A stretch of DNA of 50,201 nucleotides from a virus: positions 1 through 50,201 of the IMG/VR virus record IMGVR_UViG_3300005747_000223; one strand, given 5' to 3'. Positions within the stretch are counted from its first letter, which is position 1, and the number at the start of each line of letters is the position of its first letter. Below, piece by piece: positions 42,827-50,201 of this stretch. The notes under the pieces are model-generated. The model saw only the letters and a list, made by a program, of their open reading frames with translations, did no database searches and was not told the origin of the DNA. The position numbers were made by a program, and so were the translations under genes.

Positions 42827-45800
42827 TGGATGATCGTTTTAAGAATATAATTCCAAGGAAAGATAAATACGGAGAAACTGTACCGGGAGCTTTAGGAGAG
42901 TGGCATTTAAACAATAAATCAAATATAGATCCTAATGCTATTTTTATTATCAATGATATGGAATTAATTATTCCACCAACTCAGATAGTTGTTAAAAAGG
43001 AAAATTTAAGTTGGTCATGGAAAACATTAAGATCTGCAGTATCTACTAAAATAGCTAGTGGAAACGGAATTAACTATGTTGGTTTGACTATTGTTTTTAC
43101 TCCAGATTTGCTTTTACATTTGCATAGGTTGATAACTCAATTTAGACATTCTCCTTTTTGCTATATTGAAAATAGTTTTTTGCGTCACTCTTTGGTGCCT
43201 CATTGGTCGACTTGGCAAAACATGGCTTTTACTATGACAAGTTTAAATGTTTCAAATATGCCAGGGTATCCTGGTAGCTTTGTAGTTCAGCTGGAATTGA
43301 GAATGTTTGAATACAGAGCTTACACACCAAATTTTTTATATAAAGATGAATGGAAAACTAAGCCTGTCAGAGTATCTGCTCCCTCAAATACAGAAGGAGC
43401 TGGATATCTAGAAGAGCACTATGCAGTAATGACTATAGATACTGTGCAAGGTGCTGGTTACTATAAAGCTCCAACTGTAATAAACTATAAAACAGAAGGA
43501 GATTTTGTAGATAGCTACTCTCAAGTAACAGAAGAAACTAGAAAAAAGGAACGAATAAGTTTATACGATTTAGCTGCTGTTCATGCGGGCACTGTTTTTG
43601 ACATGCTACCCTTACCTGATATGATGCAAAATTCTAGGCCCGTACCTCCTTTTCTTTCTAATATTTACATTAGATATATAAACGATCTTCAATTCAGAGC
43701 ACTTTATGCAAATTTTGCAATTGATGTTTATTCAATTTATGAAAGTAATAGTAGTATTGAAAAGTTTAACTATTTAACAATTGGTGAACCTTATGGAGAA
43801 AATTTAGAAAAATCTGTTCCTAATTTAAATAGAACAACAAAAGTCTATGGACTTCAAAGTGGAGCAGTTCCTAAAATAGTTAGAAATGAAATTATAAAAA
43901 GAATGCTTGGTGCGACTGAAAATTTTAGAATTTATTTTGATCAATATAAATACTATGAAGAAAATCAAATAATTCAAGAAATAAAATACAAATTAAAAAA
44001 GATAGCAACTGCAAGAGTGCTAGAAGCTAATCCAAGAAGCAATGAGCCTTTTGGTACTAGTACTACTTTTAATGCAGATGCAGGATACCCTAGCGTGCCA
44101 GGTGAAGCTGTTGATTTAGAGCAAGTTGATTACGGAAATTTTAAAGATTCTTATAACGCTTATATAAAATCAAAAAAACAAAATTATTCTAGCTTTCCAA
44201 TGAATACTGCAAATCCAGCTCTAGGAAAAAGCTGTCCAACTGATGAAAATTTATATTTTTTTCCACCTGTAAAACAAGGAAAGATTACTTCTCCTTTTGG
44301 TATGAGAGACAGAAGGGATATTAATAAAAAAGCTGGTACTGATAAGCCGGACTTTTCACTCCATTCAGGAATAGATATAGTAAGTAAAATTCCAGAAGAA
44401 GCAGAAGCAAATAGAACTAGAAGATCAAATACAATTGTAGATCCTTCAGACAAATCTAAAATGAAAAGAATTGGAGGGTTAACACCAATTTATGCTCCTG
44501 AAGATGGAGTGCTAAGAGTAAATAAATCAAGTCGACAAAGTAGCAGTATGACTCTTTTTATTAAAAAAGATGCTCCTTTTCCTGGTAGCAATGGGAAGCC
44601 AGGGAAAATTGTGACTAAATATTACCATCTTTGCTATCCTGGAGACTGGGATACTGGATATTTAAAAGGATTAATAAGCGCTCGAGGAGAAACTCAACAT
44701 CTTTTTGACAGTAATGGAACTCCTAGCTGGGGAACTGATATAAAAAATAAAGAAGTTAAAAGAGGAGATATTATTGGAGTGATGGGAAATACTGGTGGCT
44801 CTACTGGACCTCATTTACATTTTGATGTTTTTGTAGATGGAGTCCCTGTTGACCCTTGGCTTTTTCTTAATGCAAAAAGTGAAGATGCTTCAACAGCTAA
44901 CCCTACTCCAGAAGAAGAAAAGAAAATACTTAACGAAAAGAAAGAAGAGTCTACTCCGGATACTACTACTCTTCCAGAAAGTGCAGAAGAGACAAGAGAT
45001 AAAGAAACTATTACTAGTAGTGATTTGAATGAAATTGAACTTACTAGATCTGAACTGGATGAAGTTCAGGAAAATAGTTTTTTAAGTGTTGAAGATTTAG
45101 AAAAAGTAATTAATGAAGTTACCATTACTGACAAAGATGGAAATGTAATTAAAGATGGCAAAGCTGCTTGGCAAGACCATATAGACAAATTGGCAATGCT
45201 TCAATTTGATGGTTTCTTTCCTTATTCAGAAGATTATAGAGCTGCTAATGTTTTTAAACGTACACGCGCTATGGTTTTTGATGATCCAGAGTTCAATGCA
45301 ATAAATGGATTACTAAAAGAAAGTTATTCCAACCAATCCTTAAATGAAGCTTTAAGAAGCGATGGTTTAAATTTGACAGCTGCAGAAAAAGCAGCACAGT
45401 CTATTTTAAAAAGAAAAGGATTGATAGTTACTGCAGTTGGAGCTAGCATACAGCATATTGTAGCAAATATTCCTATACTTGGATTAGAATATCCCACTCA
45501 TCAACATTTAGGATCTTTAGAGCCGACTTACCATATGGAATTTAATGCTTTAAGTGATGAAGTTACAAATCTTAGAATTGATGGTTTAGATGTTGAAGCG
45601 CAGTTATTCTTAGGAATGCAAACTCAATTGCAAGCTAATGCAAAAGACTTTAGACTTGTACCAGATTCGTATACATTTGTAGTTGATAGTTTTATTACAA
45701 AATTAATGGGAACTTATTCTGTTTATGATTTTTTCAAAGATGATGAGACTGGACGAGTTGAGTTGGCAAAAAAATGTATATTTTCAAATACAACTGTTTC

Positions 45801-48800
45801 TACTATTGAAGGCAGTCCAGGAAGACATGCTATTTTTACGCAGTTTAATGAAACAAATCCTTACAGTGGAGTAGAAGATATTAATGTTGGAAAAACTAAT
45901 CAACAAAAAGTAGATCCTGCTAGAACTCAAGAAGTACTTGAAAAAATAGATAATTTAAATTTGTCTGATCACGGTAGATTAGCGTTAATGATTGCTACTT
46001 TTGGAACCGTAATGAATACTAGTACGAGTAAGGATTTTTTCAAAGAAAAAGGAATTGAAGAAAACTTTATAGAAGACGACACAAAGGAAAACTATATAGC
46101 AGGTTTTGAAATAAAAGAAGAACAATATTTTCTACCAGAGCAAGGGAACTACACAAGTGATCAAGTTATTGCAAAAATGGAAGGGCACATTCAAGCTTTT
46201 TTAAAAGAAAAAGGAATGGATGGGGGCACCTGGATGGGTTTTGGGATAGCAGGAGCCTTATCTCTTTTTGTAGCTTATAAATTCAGAGGTGCTTCGCCTG
46301 CACAAGCATTTGGGAACCTTGCTAATTCTGGAGGAACAGTTAGATCATTTGCTGCTTATGGTGCTGCTGGTACAGCAATTGCAGGTACTGGAGGGGCAAT
46401 AGGTGGGGATCTTGTAGATGCTACTTTTGGCTTAGATAATCAAGCTAACAAAGTAGAACTAACTGAAAATTTAGCTGAAGAAGCTTACGAATACGTTGTA
46501 GATGCAATGGAAGGTGAAGGTTTCTCATTGGAAAGTAAACCTTTATTAGTCTCTCAAACGCCTATAGACGTAGACAGTCTTCAAATACTATTAGGAAACA
46601 ACAATGATAGTACTTATTTACTTCCAGATGGAAGAATAGGGCTGGATCCTTCTGTTCTAGATGATATAGAAGGACATTTTAAGGGATATGCTAGCTCAGA
46701 AAGTAGTTCAGCAACAATACGAAATTTATCTGATACTAAACAAGAAACATTTAAAGATGGAACTCTCTTAGTGAAAGATGTCACGGATTTTTTAAATGCT
46801 TATCCGGAATATCAAAGCTTAGTATTTAAAGGAGATCCAAGCCTACAAAAAGGACGTTATGTAAATCTAGAAACTTCAGGGATGGGGATTCGAAGTATCA
46901 TTCAGTATAACAAAGCAATAACAGCAATAAGGGGTATAGCCTTTCAGTTATTAGCAGAAAACTTTTTGGGCGGATTAGATCATGAAGAAATAGAAAAACA
47001 AACTTATGGAATTGTGAAGCCTACACCTTTAAGTGATGGAAGTATAATACCTCCCTCGGGTCAGTTTACTTCTTTTTTAAGATATGTATATCAATATTTA
47101 AGATTATATGTAGCTTCTGATGCTACTTATCTTAACGATAGCAGTTATATGACTAGGCACTTAGGTTACAATAAAGCTGAAATAAATGTTTTATTTGATA
47201 ATTTAAGAGTAAATAATTTAAAAAATAAAGTCAAAACTATATTACCGAGAGATGGTGATCAAAATGAATTTCAGATATCAAAACTGTTTGGAAACAATTT
47301 TAATCCTGCTACAGCTATAAAACTTAATGCAGCAGTAGAAAATGCAGGACAATTTAATTGGCCCTTAGCAAAAACATTAGTTGGGCGACCTGCTGGGAGT
47401 GATGTTCTTTCTGGTCTCAGAGATATAGCAGCTTTAGATGTAGGAGGTGGAGTTGGTCAAATAGTTGATGCTGCAGGTGGAGACGGTAGAAATACTGTAG
47501 TGCAAAAGCTTGAAGAATTTTATGATGCTAGAGCAGAAATAATTAATACTTATTTAGACAGATGCATGGTTCAAGCAGGTTATGGTTTAACTGAATCTGT
47601 TATCAATAATTACTTGCCCGTATTAGGGGGATTCTTAAATTCTTTTGCAAAGTCTTCAGAACTCTCAGGATATAAAGGTTTTTATGGAATATATAAAGAA
47701 ATTTTAAAGTTTATGCTTTCTCCTAGAACTGTAGATGGGCAAAGTGCTACTGCTAGATATGGGCATATGGGAGAATCGCTTATGGGAGCTGGAGAATATT
47801 TGACTGATCTTGCTTCTCCAGCTACTAATACTTTGGCATATTTACCTTTTGGAGCAGCAACTATAGCTTCTGGTGGTTATACTACGCTTGCTACAGGAAG
47901 CATAGGCGCTGGAAGTTTGACAGTTGGTGGCAGTACCATTGGGGAAGGTTTACTTGCTAGAGGAGCGGCAGCTGGAGGTGGTGCTCTTGCTAGTGGTACT
48001 GCAGGACTTATGATTGGCTACAACCTGGCAGATGATGCTTTAGACCTGAACCTTTTATACAGTCGAGATGTTACAGACTGGGCGTTTGAAGCAATTACTG
48101 GTACTAGCGCAGGAGAAAGAGGTAGAAGTAAAACTGAGCATCAAGTTTTAAATGAATATAAGGAAGATAGAAATTTAGATGTAGGATCTTATACGGCTGG
48201 TTTAACTTCAATTGTAACGGGAAATTGGTCCAGTAGTATTGAGAACGAAATAAGGACTGCAAATAGTAGTTTTATGAAATTTATTGGGAAGCCAAAAGAA
48301 GGACAAGCTTCTGGAAAGAATACTCCGGGAATGACTACTTATTACACTCAATTTAGCGATGATTTAAGAATTAAACCTGATGAGCCTTTTCTTTTAGAAT
48401 TAAGAAGACTTGTAAATTCTGATATAGAAAAAAGAAAACTACAGCAAATACGAGAACAGCTTGAAGCTTTAGTCAAAAGTGCAATGAAAGATTCTGAAGT
48501 AGCATTTGCTTTGGGCTACGAAGAACCCTATAGGGATAATATTGATTTTGGAAGTAGCAAGGGGATCGAATGCTATCCTGACTTAGCTTTACCAGAGCAT
48601 CCCTACTACAGAGATGATGTCGGCGGAGCATACGCTACTGGACCAGATTTTTACATGTGGAATATATATGGAGATGGACCTGGCGGACTAACCACTGAAG
48701 TTAAAAAATATTTAAATGAAACTATAGAAAATTCAGTAATGAAATCTTATGATTCTTTAAAAAGAATGAATGGCAAAGGCTTTGAAATGAAAGGCACTAT

Positions 48801-50201
48801 GGGATTGCAATTGTCTGGTCCAAATGCTGTATCGTCGGAAATAGCTCATAAAATCAATATGCATGCTGAAGGATCTGACATGACATTTGATTATGATGAA
48901 AATGGAGAAATGGTAACTGTGTCTCCAGGTATATCTGCTTTTTATGGAGGAGAAGTTTCTGGAGATACTTTAGAATATCTCAAACAAGAAGGTCAAAAAG
49001 GCATAAGTGCTCTTGAAAAAGAAATTGAATCAGCAAAAGAACAGATTAAAACAAAAAAAGATGATGGAAGTATAACAGATGAAGATGAAGAATTATTGAA
49101 TAATAAAATCAAAAAATTTGAAAATCAAATCAAATATGTTCGAGCAATGGAAAAAGGAGGGATGGATTACAAATATGTAGGAAGACTTTCTAACTGGCAT
49201 GATACAGCTGCAGGAGCAGATGATTTTAATGAAAGAGAAGTTGTAGCATATGAAGAGTTATACAATAAGGCTATAAATATAGAAAGAATGTTTGGAAGTA
49301 GAGCGGGATATACTGGAAACTATTTAACAGAAGAGAATAATAGAGGCGTATTCGAAGATACGCAAGATACGGTAGTTGCTGCCAATGATCAATTCGCGCA
49401 TCAGTTCGATCCAAATTCTTTAAAGAAATTAGCTAAAGATTCAACTCAAGATATTCTTTCAGAAAAGTTTTCAATGAAAAGAGCTTATCCTACCTTTAAA
49501 TTATACTTTGTAGAAGAAGATGAATGGGAGAGTAGATTTACAAACTTTGATGATTTTTATTCTTTCAACGGAGTGAAGGAATTTACAATTACAAAAAATA
49601 GAGAAAATCCTGGAGATGTAGCTACTATTGTTTTGCAAAACGTTTCTGGAACTTTAGACGGAACTAAACGGAACTCTTACAAAGATATTGATTATTTTGA
49701 TAAGAGAAAAAAGGGAGAAATGAAAAGTTATTATGGTGAAGATTCTGATCTAGAACCGTCAATGACTGAAACTAAAACAACTGTGAATGAAAAAGAACAA
49801 CCTTTCAGTTCTATAGTTTTGAGACCAGGGTTAAATGTTCAGCTTAGATGTGGTTATTCAAATGATCCAGACATGCTAGAGGTTATGCTTTCTGGAAGAG
49901 TTACAGAAGTTTCGTGGGGTAAATCCGGAGATTTATGTGAAATTACTGTTCAATCTTTTGGAACTGAATTAACTCAATATATCAAAACAGAAGATAGAGT
50001 CTTTAATACTACTCATCAGCTTTTAGGTGCAATGATGTTGGAAAAAGAGCTTCAGCATTTTGGTAGATTTGAATTTGATAACATTGCTCAATATGGAGAG
50101 AACAAAGATGTTTCTTTAGATTTTTATGATTACTCTCAAGATTCTGATAGACAGTCTTGGTGGATTGCTAATGGTACAGTTTCTTTCTTTAAAGACTGGG
50201 C
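42826..50201 (+). CDS. Giant baseplate hub protein with M23 peptidase, at least 2458 aa (partial, runs off the right edge)
   Basis: An open frame with no stop from the ATG at 42826 (TAATG overlap with the polymerase-like gene) to the window end. Residues about 485-690 form an M23/LytM-type peptidase: zinc ligands H513 and D517 (HSGID) and H663-x-H665 (GPHLHFDV) are intact, with extra loops; it would cut peptidoglycan during entry. A Glu/Thr-rich linker follows. Hydrophobic Gly/Ala-rich segments lie at about 1134-1200 and 1665-1740, and a coiled coil at 2054-2109. Residues about 2206-2395 (LYFVEEDEWE, LRPGLNVQLRCGYSND, SGRVTEVSWGKSGD) resemble the tail-hub fold of T4 gp27-type proteins. Residues 40-170 look like another baseplate module. 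It combines spike-hub, lysin and possibly membrane-spanning functions in one chain; the true end lies outside the window. Confidence 0.8.
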   Translation, partial: MDDRFKNIIPRKDKYGETVPGALGEWHLNNKSNIDPNAIFIINDMELIIPPTQIVVKKENLSWSWKTLRSAVSTKIASGNGINYVGLTIVFTPDLLLHLHRLITQFRHSPFCYIENSFLRHSLVPHWSTWQNMAFTMTSLNVSNMPGYPGSFVVQLELRMFEYRAYTPNFLYKDEWKTKPVRVSAPSNTEGAGYLEEHYAVMTIDTVQGAGYYKAPTVINYKTEGDFVDSYSQVTEETRKKERISLYDLAAVHAGTVFDMLPLPDMMQNSRPVPPFLSNIYIRYINDLQFRALYANFAIDVYSIYESNSSIEKFNYLTIGEPYGENLEKSVPNLNRTTKVYGLQSGAVPKIVRNEIIKRMLGATENFRIYFDQYKYYEENQIIQEIKYKLKKIATARVLEANPRSNEPFGTSTTFNADAGYPSVPGEAVDLEQVDYGNFKDSYNAYIKSKKQNYSSFPMNTANPALGKSCPTDENLYFFPPVKQGKITSPFGMRDRRDINKKAGTDKPDFSLHSGIDIVSKIPEEAEANRTRRSNTIVDPSDKSKMKRIGGLTPIYAPEDGVLRVNKSSRQSSSMTLFIKKDAPFPGSNGKPGKIVTKYYHLCYPGDWDTGYLKGLISARGETQHLFDSNGTPSWGTDIKNKEVKRGDIIGVMGNTGGSTGPHLHFDVFVDGVPVDPWLFLNAKSEDASTANPTPEEEKKILNEKKEESTPDTTTLPESAEETRDKETITSSDLNEIELTRSELDEVQENSFLSVEDLEKVINEVTITDKDGNVIKDGKAAWQDHIDKLAMLQFDGFFPYSEDYRAANVFKRTRAMVFDDPEFNAINGLLKESYSNQSLNEALRSDGLNLTAAEKAAQSILKRKGLIVTAVGASIQHIVANIPILGLEYPTHQHLGSLEPTYHMEFNALSDEVTNLRIDGLDVEAQLFLGMQTQLQANAKDFRLVPDSYTFVVDSFITKLMGTYSVYDFFKDDETGRVELAKKCIFSNTTVSTIEGSPGRHAIFTQFNETNPYSGVEDINVGKTNQQKVDPARTQEVLEKIDNLNLSDHGRLALMIATFGTVMNTSTSKDFFKEKGIEENFIEDDTKENYIAGFEIKEEQYFLPEQGNYTSDQVIAKMEGHIQAFLKEKGMDGGTWMGFGIAGALSLFVAYKFRGASPAQAFGNLANSGGTVRSFAAYGAAGTAIAGTGGAIGGDLVDATFGLDNQANKVELTENLAEEAYEYVVDAMEGEGFSLESKPLLVSQTPIDVDSLQILLGNNNDSTYLLPDGRIGLDPSVLDDIEGHFKGYASSESSSATIRNLSDTKQETFKDGTLLVKDVTDFLNAYPEYQSLVFKGDPSLQKGRYVNLETSGMGIRSIIQYNKAITAIRGIAFQLLAENFLGGLDHEEIEKQTYGIVKPTPLSDGSIIPPSGQFTSFLRYVYQYLRLYVASDATYLNDSSYMTRHLGYNKAEINVLFDNLRVNNLKNKVKTILPRDGDQNEFQISKLFGNNFNPATAIKLNAAVENAGQFNWPLAKTLVGRPAGSDVLSGLRDIAALDVGGGVGQIVDAAGGDGRNTVVQKLEEFYDARAEIINTYLDRCMVQAGYGLTESVINNYLPVLGGFLNSFAKSSELSGYKGFYGIYKEILKFMLSPRTVDGQSATARYGHMGESLMGAGEYLTDLASPATNTLAYLPFGAATIASGGYTTLATGSIGAGSLTVGGSTIGEGLLARGAAAGGGALASGTAGLMIGYNLADDALDLNLLYSRDVTDWAFEAITGTSAGERGRSKTEHQVLNEYKEDRNLDVGSYTAGLTSIVTGNWSSSIENEIRTANSSFMKFIGKPKEGQASGKNTPGMTTYYTQFSDDLRIKPDEPFLLELRRLVNSDIEKRKLQQIREQLEALVKSAMKDSEVAFALGYEEPYRDNIDFGSSKGIECYPDLALPEHPYYRDDVGGAYATGPDFYMWNIYGDGPGGLTTEVKKYLNETIENSVMKSYDSLKRMNGKGFEMKGTMGLQLSGPNAVSSEIAHKINMHAEGSDMTFDYDENGEMVTVSPGISAFYGGEVSGDTLEYLKQEGQKGISALEKEIESAKEQIKTKKDDGSITDEDEELLNNKIKKFENQIKYVRAMEKGGMDYKYVGRLSNWHDTAAGADDFNEREVVAYEELYNKAINIERMFGSRAGYTGNYLTEENNRGVFEDTQDTVVAANDQFAHQFDPNSLKKLAKDSTQDILSEKFSMKRAYPTFKLYFVEEDEWESRFTNFDDFYSFNGVKEFTITKNRENPGDVATIVLQNVSGTLDGTKRNSYKDIDYFDKRKKGEMKSYYGEDSDLEPSMTETKTTVNEKEQPFSSIVLRPGLNVQLRCGYSNDPDMLEVMLSGRVTEVSWGKSGDLCEITVQSFGTELTQYIKTEDRVFNTTHQLLGAMMLEKELQHFGRFEFDNIAQYGENKDVSLDFYDYSQDSDRQSWWIANGTVSFFKDW

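Noticed and set aside
44184-45028. Short frames at 44184-44453 (minus) and 44837-45028 (plus)
   Set aside because: They fall inside the giant hub gene, whose M23 and hub motifs are read in the continuous frame from 42826.
2755-50201. Recoded stop codons (alternative genetic code)
   Set aside because: All long genes read through in the standard code with ordinary TAA, TGA and TAG ends; TGA and TAG never interrupt conserved motifs.

Overview
The window is part of the genome of a large tailed double-stranded DNA bacteriophage with a contractile tail (myovirus). The evidence is one nearly unbroken rightward block, from about 2755 to the right edge, with a classic head-then-tail order: putative small terminase, large terminase, portal, protease/scaffold, major capsid protein, connectors, tail sheath, tail tube, tail chaperones, then giant tail proteins. 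The DNA is AT-rich, arginine is mostly AGA, and most genes have clear Shine-Dalgarno sites (GGAG/GAGG) with 1-20 nt overlaps. The host cannot be named from this sequence. The many very long virion-type proteins suggest a jumbo or near-jumbo phage.

Left end, 1-2530: an array of short degenerate direct repeats beside a dyad (1-181), then six small leftward genes (55-173 aa). Nearly every one is followed by its own hairpin terminator. Each hairpin's T-rich tail runs into a conserved element ending in AACGG/AGCGG/AATGG. This looks like a cassette-style, probably early or accessory, region. Positions 2509-2754 are an AT-rich divergent control region.

Head module, 2755-24473: a small gene, a putative small terminase with four cysteines, a 1199-aa protein carrying an exonuclease-like N-terminus and a staphylococcal-nuclease domain, a glycine-rich hydrophobic protein, the large terminase, several unrecognised proteins, portal, a protease fused to a scaffold-like tail, a 515-aa capsid-adjacent protein, the HK97-type major capsid protein, Ig-like proteins and neck/connector candidates. 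Terminators follow the capsid and tube genes, so these highly expressed genes are insulated from what follows.

Tail module, 24470-50201: tail-completion candidate, an unusually large sheath protein, the tube protein plus two larger tube-fold relatives, two tail-assembly-chaperone-like proteins, and three giant genes. The first giant (1392 aa) sits in the tape-measure position. The second (1883 aa) carries a DMDGD motif and surrounding sequence like the catalytic double-psi beta-barrel of multisubunit-type RNA polymerases, plus an upstream stretch like the beta-subunit barrel. It is a candidate virion-packaged, injected single-chain RNA polymerase. The third is an open frame of at least 2458 codons running off the right edge, with an M23 peptidase domain and a baseplate-hub domain. 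The most exciting hypothesis is that this contractile-tailed phage injects an RNA polymerase with other membrane-active giant proteins, and that the conserved elements of the leftward cassettes could be promoters for it. That last link is inference only.
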